A stretch of DNA of 64,000 nt from Sphingomonas sp. GTDB lineage: Bacteria > Pseudomonadota > Alphaproteobacteria > Sphingomonadales > Sphingomonadaceae. The translations under genes were made by a program, and so were the position numbers. The notes below the pieces were generated by a model. It saw only the letters and a program-made list of their open reading frames with translations. It had not been told where the DNA came from and made no database searches. Below, piece by piece: positions 1 to 8,810 of this stretch (position 1 is its first letter; the number at the start of each line of letters is the position of its first letter). The stretch is from positions 186,001-250,000 of the forward strand of contig NZ_JANINP010000003.1 of the NCBI RefSeq assembly GCF_024508665.1, written 5' to 3'.

Positions 1-2
1 TG

Positions 3-1415
3 AACACCGCCATCGCCTTCGTCACCAACACCAACTGGCAATGGTATGTCGGGGAATCCACCATGTCGAACCTCAGCCAGATGATGGCGTTGACGATCCA
101 CAACTTCCTCAGCGCGGCGACCGGCATCGCCATCGCCTTCGCGCTGTTCCGCGGGTTCGCCCGGCGCCCTTCCCCCAATGCGGCGCCGGGCGGCACCGCA
201 TCGCCGGGGATCGGCAATTTCTGGGCCGATATCACGCGCATCACGCTCTATCTGCTGCTGCCGATCAGCGTCGTCTATGCGCTCTATCTGCTGCTGAGCG
301 GCGTTCCGCAGACCTTTGCCATGTCGGTCGACGCGACCACATTGGAAGGCGTCAAGCAGATCATCTCGCTCGGTCCGGTCGCCAGCCAGGAAGCGATCAA
401 GATGCTCGGCACCAATGGTGGCGGCTTCTTCAACGCCAATTCGGCGCATCCGTTCGAGAACCCCTCGGCAGTGACCAACCTAGTCCAGATGTTGTCGGTC
501 TTCTCGATCGGCGTCGGCCTGACCTATACGTTCGGCAAGGCGGTCGGCGACACGCGCCAGGGCTGGGCGATCCTGGGGGCGATGACCATCCTGTTCCTGG
601 CGGGTGTCACCGTCGCCTATTCGCAGGAAGCCGCCGGCAACCCGATCCTTCACCATCTCGGCGTCGCGGGCGCCAATATGGAAGGCAAGGAAGTCCGCTT
701 CGGCACTGCCGCCAGCGCCTTGTTCGCCGCGGTCACCACTGCCGCTTCGTGCGGCGCGGTCAACGCGATGCACGACAGCATGACAGCGCTCGGCGGGCTG
801 ATCCCGCTGTTCAACATGCAGCTCGGAGAGATCGTCATCGGCGGGGTCGGCGCCGGCATGTACGGGTTCCTGCTGTTCGCCATCCTGGCGGTGTTCGTCG
901 CCGGGCTGATGGTCGGCCGCACGCCCGAATATGTCGGCAAGAAGATCGAGGCGCGCGAGGTCAAGCTCGCCGTGCTGGCGATCGCTGTGCTGCCGCTGTC
1001 GATCCTGGGCTTCACGGCATTGTCCGCGGTGATGCCCGATGGTCTCGCCGGGCCGCTCAACAAGGGCCCCCACGGCTTTACCGAGATACTCTACGCGTTC
1101 AGCTCGGCGACCGCGAACAACGGTTCCGCCTTTGCCGGCCTCAGCGCGGGGACCCCCTGGTATAACGGCCTGCTGGCGGTGGCGATGTGGATCGGCCGAT
1201 TCTTCATGATCGTCCCGGTGCTGGCCATTGCCGGCAGCCTGGCGGCCAAGAAGTACACGCCGGCCAGTGCGGGGTCGTTTCCGACCACCGGCGGCTTGTG
1301 GATCGGTCTGCTGGTGGGGATCATCCTGATCCTGGGCGGCCTCACCTTCCTGCCGAGCCTCGCGCTCGGGCCGATCGCCGATCATCTCGCGATGATCCAC
1401 GGCCAGCTCTTCTGA
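3..1415 (+). CDS. kdpA: Potassium-transporting ATPase subunit A (5' truncated by window edge)
   Basis: This is the potassium-translocating, channel-like subunit of the inner-membrane KdpFABC pump. The reading frame is open from base 3, and the residues before the first internal Met ([12 protein letters not shown]) are typical KdpA sequence. The gene therefore begins left of the window and the ATG at 63 is not its start. About 470 C-terminal residues are present, with many hydrophobic segments and the family signature [11 protein letters not shown] followed by HPFENP (bases 409-462). It ends with TGA at 1413. kdpB follows after a 178-bp gap filled by a palindromic repeat, which is unusual for this normally tight operon. 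Assignment is secure; only the extreme N-terminus and any kdpF lie outside the window. Confidence 0.97.
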   Translation, partial: NTAIAFVTNTNWQWYVGESTMSNLSQMMALTIHNFLSAATGIAIAFALFRGFARRPSPNAAPGGTASPGIGNFWADITRITLYLLLPISVVYALYLLLSGVPQTFAMSVDATTLEGVKQIISLGPVASQEAIKMLGTNGGGFFNANSAHPFENPSAVTNLVQMLSVFSIGVGLTYTFGKAVGDTRQGWAILGAMTILFLAGVTVAYSQEAAGNPILHHLGVAGANMEGKEVRFGTAASALFAAVTTAASCGAVNAMHDSMTALGGLIPLFNMQLGEIVIGGVGAGMYGFLLFAILAVFVAGLMVGRTPEYVGKKIEAREVKLAVLAIAVLPLSILGFTALSAVMPDGLAGPLNKGPHGFTEILYAFSSATANNGSAFAGLSAGTPWYNGLLAVAMWIGRFFMIVPVLAIAGSLAAKKYTPASAGSFPTTGGLWIGLLVGIILILGGLTFLPSLALGPIADHLAMIHGQLF

Positions 1416-1434
1416 TGGTCTGGCGCGAAACACT

Positions 1435-1576
1435 GCCCCTCTCCCGTTGGGAGAGGGGAGGAGCCGCGAAGCGGCGGGCGGGTGAGGGTGTCCCCTCCGC
1501 GCCGCGCCCCTCGTCACCCTCACCTTCCCACTCGGCTGCGCCGAGCGGGCCCCTCCCTCTCCCAATGGGAGAGGGG
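1435..1576. repeat. Large imperfect palindromic repeat inside the kdp operon
   Basis: A GC-rich inverted repeat fills the kdpA-kdpB gap. The outer arms are GCCCCTCTCCCGTTGGGAGA at the left and CTCTCCCAATGGGAGAGGGG at the right. Each is itself a small hairpin, and inner arms GGTGAGGGTG/CACCCTCACC also pair. The design resembles the shorter element at 23142-23219. No protein is encoded convincingly. It looks like a REP/MITE-like element that would form a strong structure in the kdp mRNA. Confidence 0.8.
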
Positions 1577-1593
1577 ACACAGCGAGACGTCCA

Positions 1594-3615
1594 ATGACAA
1601 CCGCATCCTCCATGTTCTCGGCGAAGCTGGTCGTTCCGGCGATCGGCGACTCGTTCAAGAAGCTCGATCCGCGTCAGCTGATCAAGAATCCGGTGCTGTT
1701 CACCACCGCGGTGATCGCGCTGCTGCTGACCATCCTTCTCGCGCTTGGCGGTGAGAAGCTGCCCATCGGTTTCCAGCTTCAGCTGATCATCTGGCTGTGG
1801 CTGACGGTGCTGTTCGGCACGTTCGCCGAGGCGCTCGCCGAAGGGCGGGGGCGCGCCCAGGCTGCGAGTTTGCGCGCCACCAAGTCCGAGCTCCAAGCGA
1901 AGCGGCTAACCGGGGTCGGCGACACCTGGGGCAAAGTCGAAGCCTGGCGGTTGCAGAAGGGAGAAATGGTGCTGGTGGAGACCGGCGACCTGATCCCCGC
2001 CGACGGCGAAGTCGTCGAAGGCGTCGCGAGCGTGAACGAAGCCGCGGTCACCGGCGAGTCCGCACCGGTCATCCGTGAGGCAGGCGGCGACCGCTCGGCC
2101 GTGACCGCGGGCACCCGCGTCATCTCCGACCGGATCAAGGTCCGCGTGACGCAGGAGCCGGGCCAAGGCTTCCTCGACCGCATGATCGCTTTGGTCGAAG
2201 GCGCCGAACGGCAGAAGACGCCGAACGAAATCGCCCTCACCATTCTGCTCGTCGGGCTGACGATCATCTTCCTGATCGCGGTCGGCACGATCCCGGGCTT
2301 CGCCAGCTATGCCGGCGGCAGCGTACCCGTCGCGATCCTAGCGGCGTTGCTGATCACGCTCATCCCGACCACCATTGCCGCGTTGCTGTCGGCGATCGGT
2401 ATCGCGGGAATGGACCGCCTGATCCGCTTCAACGTGCTGGCCAAATCGGGACGCGCGGTGGAAGCCGCCGGCGACGTCGACACGCTGTTGCTTGACAAGA
2501 CCGGCACAATCACGATCGGCGACCGCCAGGCGAGCGAATTCCGCCCGCTGACCGGGGTAAGCGCGAATACGCTCGCCGAAGCTGCGATGATCGCCAGCCT
2601 GGCCGACGAGACTCCCGAGGGCCGCTCGATCGTCACGCTGGCCCGCGAGAAATTTGCGCTCGCCACCACTCTGCCCGCCGATGCCGAGATCATTCCGTTC
2701 ACGGCGCAGACGCGCAGTTCCGGCGTCCGCGTCGGCGACACCAAGGTGCTGAAGGGCGCCGTCGACTCGATCCTCAAGACGATCGGCGCCGACGCGCCGG
2801 GAGCCGCGGAGCTCAAGCGCATTACCGATGAGATCGCACGCGGTGGCATGACCCCGCTCGCGGTCGAGCGAAACGGCCGGTTGCTTGGCGCCGTGGCGCT
2901 CAAGGACGTGGTCAAGGCAGGCGTACGCGACCGCTTCGCCGAACTGCGGCGGATGGGAATCCGCACTGTGATGATCACCGGCGACAATCCGCTGACCGCG
3001 GCCGCGATCGCCGCCGAGGCAGGAGTCGACGACTTCCTGGCCGAGGCGACGCCGGAAGACAAATTGGCGCTGATCCGCACCGAACAGACCGGCGGCAAAT
3101 TGGTCGCGATGTGCGGCGACGGCACCAACGACGCCCCTGCCCTCGCCCAGGCCGATGTCGGCGTGGCGATGAACACGGGCACGCAGGCGGCGCGTGAGGC
3201 CGGCAACATGGTCGACCTCGACAGCGACCCGACCAAGCTGATCGAGATCGTGGGTTTGGGCAAACAATTGCTGATGACGCGCGGCGCGCTGACCACCTTC
3301 TCGGTCGCCAACGACGTCGCCAAATATTTCGCGATCATCCCGGCGATGTTCGTGGTGCTCTATCCAGGGCTGGGCGTGCTCAACGTGATGGGACTGACCA
3401 GCCCACGATCGGCGATCCTGTCGGCGATCATCTTCAACGCGCTGATCATCCCCTGCCTGGTCCCGCTGGCGCTCAAGGGCGTGACCTATCGCGCGATCGG
3501 CGCCGGACCGCTGCTGGCGCGCAACCTGGCGATCTACGGCCTGGGTGGACTGATCGCGCCGTTCGTCGGGATCAAGCTGATCGATCTGGCGGTGGGTGGG
3601 CTCGGACTAGCCTGA
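1594..3615 (+). CDS. kdpB: Potassium-transporting ATPase ATP-binding subunit B
   Basis: This is the P-type ATPase subunit that powers potassium uptake by KdpFABC. It is 673 residues, a normal length. The TGES actuator motif lies near residue 153, the phosphorylated Asp is D301 in DKTGT, and the hinge motif GDGTNDAP is near residue 508. Hydrophobic segments flank these cytoplasmic domains, as in the family. The ATG at 1594 gives the expected N-terminus (short cytoplasmic stretch, then [12 protein letters not shown]). It follows the palindromic repeat and precedes kdpC by 48 bp. Nothing is missing, so the pump should be functional if all subunits are expressed. Confidence 0.98.
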   Translation: MTTASSMFSAKLVVPAIGDSFKKLDPRQLIKNPVLFTTAVIALLLTILLALGGEKLPIGFQLQLIIWLWLTVLFGTFAEALAEGRGRAQAASLRATKSELQAKRLTGVGDTWGKVEAWRLQKGEMVLVETGDLIPADGEVVEGVASVNEAAVTGESAPVIREAGGDRSAVTAGTRVISDRIKVRVTQEPGQGFLDRMIALVEGAERQKTPNEIALTILLVGLTIIFLIAVGTIPGFASYAGGSVPVAILAALLITLIPTTIAALLSAIGIAGMDRLIRFNVLAKSGRAVEAAGDVDTLLLDKTGTITIGDRQASEFRPLTGVSANTLAEAAMIASLADETPEGRSIVTLAREKFALATTLPADAEIIPFTAQTRSSGVRVGDTKVLKGAVDSILKTIGADAPGAAELKRITDEIARGGMTPLAVERNGRLLGAVALKDVVKAGVRDRFAELRRMGIRTVMITGDNPLTAAAIAAEAGVDDFLAEATPEDKLALIRTEQTGGKLVAMCGDGTNDAPALAQADVGVAMNTGTQAAREAGNMVDLDSDPTKLIEIVGLGKQLLMTRGALTTFSVANDVAKYFAIIPAMFVVLYPGLGVLNVMGLTSPRSAILSAIIFNALIIPCLVPLALKGVTYRAIGAGPLLARNLAIYGLGGLIAPFVGIKLIDLAVGGLGLA

Positions 3616-3623
3616 GTTCAGAA

Positions 3624-3648
3624 AGCCCCCCCCTGAAGGGGAGGGGCT
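3624..3648. other. Hairpin in the kdpB-kdpC gap
   Basis: The 48-bp spacer contains a C-run and a G-run that can pair around CCCCTGAAGGGG, followed by an A/G-rich stretch (AGGAAGAAAAG) that supplies the kdpC ribosome-binding site. The hairpin may tune expression between kdpB and kdpC. It lacks a U-tract, so I do not call it a terminator. Confidence 0.45.
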
Positions 3649-3663
3649 AGAAAGGAAGAAAAG

Positions 3664-4260
3664 ATGCTCAAGGATTTCACCACTGCCGTCCGCCCGGCCC
3701 TCGTGCTGACGGTGCTATTCGCCGCTCTGCTCGGCCTCGCCTACCCCGCCGCGATCACCGGCATCGGCCAGGTGATCGCGCCCGGCGCCGCCAACGGCAG
3801 CCTGATCCGGGACGCCAAGGGCAACGTCATCGGCTCGTCGCTGATCGGCCAGGGATTCGCCTCGCCCCGCTATTTCCACGGTCGCCCCTCGGCCGCGGGC
3901 AAGAACGGCTATGATGCAACCGCCTCATCGGGCTCCAATCTCGCCCCGACCAGCCAGGCGCTGGTCGACCGCGTCAAGACCGACCTCGCATCGGCCAGGG
4001 CATCCACTCCCGCACCAGGTTCCAACGTACCCGCCGATCTGGTGACGGCCTCCGCCTCGGGGCTCGATCCCGATATCAGCCCCGAGGCGGCTTTGTTCCA
4101 GGTGCCGCGCGTCGCCAAGGCGCGCGCGATCGACCCCGAAAAATTGCGGCGGGTCGTCGCCGACAACACCGCCTATCCCCTGCTCGGCTTTCTGGGCGAG
4201 CCGCGCGTCAATGTCCTCGCGCTCAATCTTGCCCTCGACCGGATCGCACCGCAGCCGTAA
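3664..4260 (+). CDS. kdpC: Potassium-transporting ATPase subunit C
   Basis: This is the small accessory subunit of the KdpFABC complex, proposed in the family to act as a catalytic chaperone for ATP binding by KdpB. It has 198 residues, with one N-terminal membrane segment (about residues 12-36) followed by a soluble periplasmic-type domain. Family-typical stretches include GSSLIGQGFASPRYFHGRPSAAG-type sequence near residues 58-80 and the C-terminal LGEPRVNVLALN-type motif. The start is supported by AGGAAGAAAAG directly upstream. The stop at 4260 is followed after only 10 bp by kdpE. Confidence 0.96.
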   Translation: MLKDFTTAVRPALVLTVLFAALLGLAYPAAITGIGQVIAPGAANGSLIRDAKGNVIGSSLIGQGFASPRYFHGRPSAAGKNGYDATASSGSNLAPTSQALVDRVKTDLASARASTPAPGSNVPADLVTASASGLDPDISPEAALFQVPRVAKARAIDPEKLRRVVADNTAYPLLGFLGEPRVNVLALNLALDRIAPQP

Positions 4261-4270
4261 CGTTGCCCTG

Positions 4271-4963
4271 ATGGCCGCTCAGCCCCGCATCCTGATCGTC
4301 GAGGACGATACGCATATCCGCCGCCTGCTCCGTGTAGCGGTCGAGCGCGCCGGCTATGCGGCGACAGAGGCGGCGACGGCGCGCGAAGCGCTGTCGGCGG
4401 CCGATATCGACAAGCCCGAGCTCGTTCTGCTCGACCTCGGCTTGCCCGATCGCGACGGGCTCGAGCTGATCCAGTTGTTTCGCGGCCGCGCCGGCGCGAC
4501 GGTCATCGTCGTGTCGGCGCGCGAGGACGTTTCGGAAAAGGTCGCCGCGCTCGATCTCGGCGCCGACGATTATCTGACCAAGCCGTTCGATACCGAGGAA
4601 TTGCTGGCACGCGTTCGCACCGCGCTTCGCCACCGCATCGCCGGCGAGACGGGGCAGACGGTCGTCGCAGCGGGCAAGGTCGAGATCGATCTCGAGCGCC
4701 GTCGCGTGCGCCGTGACGGCGAGGAGGTCCATCTCTCGCCCAAGGAATATGAGGTGCTGGCCGAACTGGCCAAACGCCCCGACCGCGTGATCGGCCATCG
4801 CCAGCTGCTGCGCACAGTCTGGGGACCGGCCCATGAGGACCATGTCGATTATCTCCGCATCGTCGTCCGCAATCTGCGCCAGAAGCTCGAAGCCGACCCG
4901 GCGCGTCCGCGGCTGATTACAAACGAGCCTGGCGTGGGCTACCGGCTGACCGGCGTCCGTTAG
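4271..4963 (+). CDS. kdpE: KdpE-type response regulator (OmpR family), kdpD not adjacent
   Basis: A two-component response regulator of 230 residues. The receiver domain (about 5-118) has an acidic pair at E11-D12-D13, the phospho-acceptor D55 in LLDLGLPD and a conserved Lys in LTKPF. A winged-helix DNA-binding domain follows (about 130-228). Position immediately after kdpC identifies it as KdpE, the activator of kdp transcription. The ATG at 4271 was chosen because it starts the receiver fold directly; an upstream in-frame ATG at 4211 lies inside kdpC. The sensor kinase KdpD, which normally sits between kdpC and kdpE, is absent from the window, so the partner must be elsewhere or lost. Confidence 0.92.
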   Translation: MAAQPRILIVEDDTHIRRLLRVAVERAGYAATEAATAREALSAADIDKPELVLLDLGLPDRDGLELIQLFRGRAGATVIVVSAREDVSEKVAALDLGADDYLTKPFDTEELLARVRTALRHRIAGETGQTVVAAGKVEIDLERRRVRRDGEEVHLSPKEYEVLAELAKRPDRVIGHRQLLRTVWGPAHEDHVDYLRIVVRNLRQKLEADPARPRLITNEPGVGYRLTGVR

Positions 4964-5070
4964 GATGCGGCTTCCCGGCGCTCCCCTTGCCACCATCGCT
5001 TGCGCATCTGATCGCGCCGAGGTCGAATTTTAGAGACAGGACAGCCGGCAACGTCGATAATCGCAGTCCG

Positions 5071-6120
5071 ATGCAGACCGAATTCGACGAGGAGAGGACC
5101 AGCGAGCGGGCGCATCGACCCACCTCGTTCGACGTCGCGTCGCTGGCCCAGGTATCGCAATCGACGGTCTCGCGCGCGCTGCGCGGCGATCCCTCGATCA
5201 CACCCGAGACGCGCGACCGCGTCGCCCGCGCGGCGGCGGAACTCGGCTATCGTCCCGACAGCCGGGCAGTCAGGCTCCGCGGTGGTGCGGTCGGGACGGT
5301 GGCGGTGGTATTGTTGACGTCATCGGAACTCGAGCGGCGCGCGCTCAACCCTTTCTATTTCGACATATTGGGCGCGGTCGAGGCCGCGGCGGCGCGGCGC
5401 GGCATGGGCATCCTGCTATCGTATCAGAGCAGGCCAGAGTCCCTGCGCAGCGATTTCGAACAACGGCGCGAAGCCGACGGATTGATCGTGATCGGTACCG
5501 CGGCGAACCGCTTTGCCTGGGACTATTTCGCCCGCGCCCGACAGGCCGGGAGCAATCTCGTCGCCTGGGGAGCGCCGGATGACTCGCTACCGATCGTCCG
5601 CGCCGACAATCATGCGGCGGGCGTGCTGGCGGTCGAGCATTTAATAGGTGCCGGCCGTCGGCGGATCGCCTTCGTGGGGCCCGGCTGGGAAGCACATCAG
5701 GCATTTCGCTTGCGGCGGCAGGGGTATCTCGACGTGCTGGCGAAACACGGCCTGACCCCGATAGAGGTGGCGGCACCCCCGATCGACGATCGCCACGCCC
5801 AAGGCGAAGCCGCGGCCGCGCAATTGCTGGTAATCAGCCCCGCGGTCGACGCTGTGTTCGCGGCATCCGATACGCTCGCGTCGGGTATCATGCGCGGCCT
5901 GCAGGAAGCGGGCATCCGCATTCCCGCCGACGTCGCGATCGTCGGCTTCGACGGCGGTTTCGGCGCGCGGCAGTCCACACCGGCGCTGACGACGATCGAA
6001 CAGGATGTGGCAAGCGCCGGCGAGATGCTGGTCGAAGCGCTATTCGGCCCGGCGGAACCGATGGACGGGCCAGGAAAGACGTTCGTTCCCGTGCAATTGG
6101 TAGTGCGGGGAAGCAGTTAG
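5071..6120 (+). CDS. LacI-family transcriptional regulator
   Basis: A DNA-binding repressor of 349 residues. The N-terminal helix-turn-helix (about residues 17-62) shows the LacI pattern DVASLAQVSQSTVSRALRGD followed by ITPETRDRVARAAAELGYRPD-type sequence. The rest is a periplasmic-binding-protein-like ligand domain (FDILGAVEAAA, VVRADNHAAG-type segments, IVGFDGG near the end). The ATG at 5071 was preferred over a TTG at 4987 because the HTH sits at the usual distance from it. The effector, probably a sugar, cannot be read from the sequence: no sugar catabolic or transport gene is adjacent, and the next genes are on the other strand. Confidence 0.9.
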   Translation: MQTEFDEERTSERAHRPTSFDVASLAQVSQSTVSRALRGDPSITPETRDRVARAAAELGYRPDSRAVRLRGGAVGTVAVVLLTSSELERRALNPFYFDILGAVEAAAARRGMGILLSYQSRPESLRSDFEQRREADGLIVIGTAANRFAWDYFARARQAGSNLVAWGAPDDSLPIVRADNHAAGVLAVEHLIGAGRRRIAFVGPGWEAHQAFRLRRQGYLDVLAKHGLTPIEVAAPPIDDRHAQGEAAAAQLLVISPAVDAVFAASDTLASGIMRGLQEAGIRIPADVAIVGFDGGFGARQSTPALTTIEQDVASAGEMLVEALFGPAEPMDGPGKTFVPVQLVVRGSS

Positions 6121-6191
6121 AGCGTCATCGCGCGCCAAAGCCCAAGCCGGCGAGTGATACCGCCCCTGCCGCCAAAGATTCGCGCGGCGCG

Positions 6192-6887
6192 TCAGAAACT
6201 CCAGCTCGCGCCCGCGGTCAGCGCGACTTTGCCGTGGAAGCTGCCCGAATAATAATCCCTGGCCGGCCCGCCGCCCGACAGAGCGGCATGGAGGTCGAGA
6301 CTGCCCAGTTGGCGCGCCACGCCGAGCCGCCAGTCATAACGGGCAGCATAGCCGGGCTGATATCGCGCGGGTGTCGTCAGATAGACCTGCGATCCGAGAT
6401 GGCCGTTTACCCGCCAGTTCCTCGCCGGCCGGACGGTGGCTTCGACTTCCGTGTAGAGCGACGATGCATCGGCGCGGAAATAATCGGGCGAGTAATAGAC
6501 CCGCGCCGAAAACGGACCGGAAGCGAGGCCGAGATAGATTTCGGTATAATTGTGCGACCGGCTTCCCGGGTCGGCGGAGCGATATTGGCTGCGGGCTAGA
6601 CCGCCATCGATCGATAACGTCGCATTCAGTCGGCGGACATAACCGATATTGCCCTGAACCCCCAGGAACAGCGGATCGTCGCGGCCGAGTTCCCCGGTCG
6701 CGGACAGGTTGAGATAGACGCCGCTATCGTCGTCATAGCCGATCTGCGCGGTCGCGACGGGACGCCCCGCGCTCAACGAATAGCCGCGCAGGCGATAGTC
6801 GCTCTCTACATCGATGCCGCCGCTGACCTGGGCGTTCGCCGGAGCCGCGGCGAAGCAAAGGATCAAGGGCGCGGCGAACGCACCCAT
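6192..6887 (-). CDS. TorF-like putative outer-membrane porin
   Basis: A beta-rich protein of 231 residues. It has a cleavable signal peptide (MGAFAAPLILCFAAAPANAQ), then VSGGIDVESDYRLRGYSLS, the pattern of the TorF/gcw_chp family of putative outer-membrane proteins. Alternating hydrophobic residues, many Tyr/Trp and a C-terminal aromatic (WSF) fit a beta-barrel. The start at 6887 places the signal peptide first and lies 10 bp after the subtilase stop, so the gene is the last of the sigma/anti-sigma/protease operon. A longer in-frame extension overlaps the protease gene and is not needed. The transported substrate is unknown. Confidence 0.78.
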   Translation of the reverse strand: MGAFAAPLILCFAAAPANAQVSGGIDVESDYRLRGYSLSAGRPVATAQIGYDDDSGVYLNLSATGELGRDDPLFLGVQGNIGYVRRLNATLSIDGGLARSQYRSADPGSRSHNYTEIYLGLASGPFSARVYYSPDYFRADASSLYTEVEATVRPARNWRVNGHLGSQVYLTTPARYQPGYAARYDWRLGVARQLGSLDLHAALSGGGPARDYYSGSFHGKVALTAGASWSF

Positions 6888-6897
6888 AAGCCGCAGG

Positions 6898-8160
6898 TCA
6901 GCGCGGCCTCGCCGCCAGCCTCCGGCCGATAGCGCACGAACAATCACAGCCGGGCGACGTGCCGACAAGAGTCGCGCAAGCATCGATCTCGCCGCCCGAC
7001 ATGCGGTCCAGGATTATGTGCGTGGCGTGGCCGCCGGTCTGGCGCATCAGCGCGATCAACCCGGTGACATGCGCGACCGCGTAGGAACTGCCGTTGACGA
7101 GGTACCATTTACCCCCCGGTTGTGTGGTCGGCACGTCGCGGCCGGGCGCAATGTACACGCGCGCTGGTAAGGACCGCAAAGATTCGTCGGCGACGGCAAC
7201 GACGCCGGGCATGGAGGCGGGAAATCCGCCCTGAGGCAAAGACGGGTCGAATGCCGCGACCACCGAGAGATTGCGCGCAACGGCAAGGCCGATCAGCCGC
7301 GCGAGCAGCGGATCGGCCGGGCCGGCGAGACTGAGGTTAATCACCTCGGCCTTATGCTCGATCGCGAATTGCAGCGCTCGCGCCAGACTGAGACTGTTAC
7401 ACAAGGTCGGGCCGGCTTCGGTCTGCCAGCACGCCCGCAACGCCATCATCCGCGCGTCGGGCGCGATTCCGGCGATACCGATACCGTTCCCCGCCTTGGC
7501 GCCGACGATGCCGGCAACGCCCGTGCCATGCGCTTCACCCGATGCCGGGCGGCGATTGAGACCGGAATCGGCGACGAAATCGAGATTGGCGGTGAACTGC
7601 CCGGCCAGATCGGGGTGTCCGACGTCAACCTTGCTGTCGATAATGGCGATGGAAACGTTGCGACCGGTGGCGATGCGGTGGAGATCGGCGAGCCGCCAGG
7701 CCATGGCAGACGGCTGTGCTCGAAAGAGCGGGTCGTTGGGCACGGCCCCCACGGGCGAGCCGCGCGCCTGATATGTTTGCAGCGGCTGCGACCAGGCGAC
7801 TCCCGATTCTTTCGACACATGGGCGATCGCCGCCTCCATCGCCATGCCGTCCGGCACGCGCATGACGTAGCAATCGACCCCTATGAGCGGCATCGGCCAG
7901 CCGTCGACCAGCTGCAGCCGGTTGCGCCGTGCGATTCCCGCCGCCAACCGCCGCCGCGCGGCCATCGCAGCGCCATCACCATAGCTGCCGCCATAGGCCG
8001 CGCCGGGACGATAATGCGGCGGCGCCATCTTGAGCATCACCAGTATCTGGCGATCGGCGCCGGGCGCCGACCGTTCCTGAGCGCATGCCGGACTCCCGAC
8101 GGCCAACGCGGCGAAGCCACACGAAGCCAAGCAGAACCGGAACCACCGGCGCCAGATCAT
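6898..8160 (-). CDS. S8-family (subtilisin-like) serine peptidase, secreted
   Basis: A subtilase of 420 residues with an N-terminal signal peptide ending near ACAQ28, a propeptide-like region (about 38-130) and the catalytic domain. The triad is readable as D175 (IIDSKVD), H211 (HGTGVAG) and S359 (NGSSYAVAHVTG). The oxyanion-hole position, normally Asn in an AAGN motif, reads VVAAFD with Asp at 305. The Cys-rich tail (CATLV, CDCSC) could form disulfides. Its start overlaps the stop of the anti-sigma gene (ATGA), so the two are probably translationally coupled. The substrate is unknown; the anti-sigma factor itself is an obvious candidate, by inference only. Confidence 0.88.
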   Translation of the reverse strand: MIWRRWFRFCLASCGFAALAVGSPACAQERSAPGADRQILVMLKMAPPHYRPGAAYGGSYGDGAAMAARRRLAAGIARRNRLQLVDGWPMPLIGVDCYVMRVPDGMAMEAAIAHVSKESGVAWSQPLQTYQARGSPVGAVPNDPLFRAQPSAMAWRLADLHRIATGRNVSIAIIDSKVDVGHPDLAGQFTANLDFVADSGLNRRPASGEAHGTGVAGIVGAKAGNGIGIAGIAPDARMMALRACWQTEAGPTLCNSLSLARALQFAIEHKAEVINLSLAGPADPLLARLIGLAVARNLSVVAAFDPSLPQGGFPASMPGVVAVADESLRSLPARVYIAPGRDVPTTQPGGKWYLVNGSSYAVAHVTGLIALMRQTGGHATHIILDRMSGGEIDACATLVGTSPGCDCSCAIGRRLAARPR

Positions 8161-8798
8161 GGCTGCGATCCAGGGTCAATTGGCTCGGCCAGCACGATCT
8201 GGGGCGTCGAGCGCAAGCCGTCGAGCGCCTGCGCCCGGCTGGCTGGCGCGATCCGTACGACGTAAGCCCCGCTCGCGGTTGGGCCGTCGACGATGCGCGC
8301 GCCCGCTTTGGTCAGAGCGGCACGAAGATCGCTATCACGCGCATCGGGCCGAAACATCACCAGCGCATTGCCCGGCGCCGCCGTCGGTGCCGACCCAAGC
8401 GCGCGATACGTTTCTCCGGCCGGCGATGGCGCGCCGGGGACAATGACAACCGCCAACGCTACCGCTACCGCCGCGGCGAGCGGCCCGCCCAGGGCCCAGC
8501 CGATCGCGACCTTGCGGCGGAGGAACGGCACGGGCTCGGCCAGCCGGCGAGGCAGTGGCGCGGCGTCGATCCGGTCGTTCAATGTTGACCAAGCATGCTC
8601 GACATCGAGCGGCAATGCCGCGACCTCCCGCGCTAGGACTTGTTCCACCGCCAAATCGGCGCGGCATCCGGGGCACTCGGCGAGATGGGCTTCGACCATG
8701 GCCGCTTCATCGGCCTCCAGCGTGCCGTTGACATACCAGGGCAGCAATTGCTGCGCCTGTTCATGAGGGCCGCCGCGCAGCCGGATGATCTCAGCCAT
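8157..8798 (-). CDS. Anti-sigma factor with zinc-finger (zf-HC2) and membrane anchor
   Basis: A 213-residue predicted anti-sigma factor. The N-terminus carries a putative zinc-binding motif, H38-x3-C-x2-C in HLAECPGCRADL, typical of ZAS-type anti-sigma domains that hold ECF sigma factors. One transmembrane helix follows (about residues 95-118, VAIGWALGGPLAAAVAVALA). The C-terminal periplasmic part (about 135-213) contains LVMFRPD, GARIVDGP, GAYVVRI and IVLAEP, a pattern resembling a subtilase propeptide (I9-like) fold. It lies 12 bp after the sigma gene and overlaps the protease gene by 4 bp, so partner and target are suggested by context. Confidence 0.82.
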   Translation of the reverse strand: MAEIIRLRGGPHEQAQQLLPWYVNGTLEADEAAMVEAHLAECPGCRADLAVEQVLAREVAALPLDVEHAWSTLNDRIDAAPLPRRLAEPVPFLRRKVAIGWALGGPLAAAVAVALAVVIVPGAPSPAGETYRALGSAPTAAPGNALVMFRPDARDSDLRAALTKAGARIVDGPTASGAYVVRIAPASRAQALDGLRSTPQIVLAEPIDPGSQP

Positions 8799-8810
8799 CG
8801 AAACGTCTTC

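Noticed and set aside
1435..1576. CRISPR-like or rho-independent terminator array
   Set aside because: The repeats are single palindromes without regular spacers, and no cas genes are nearby.
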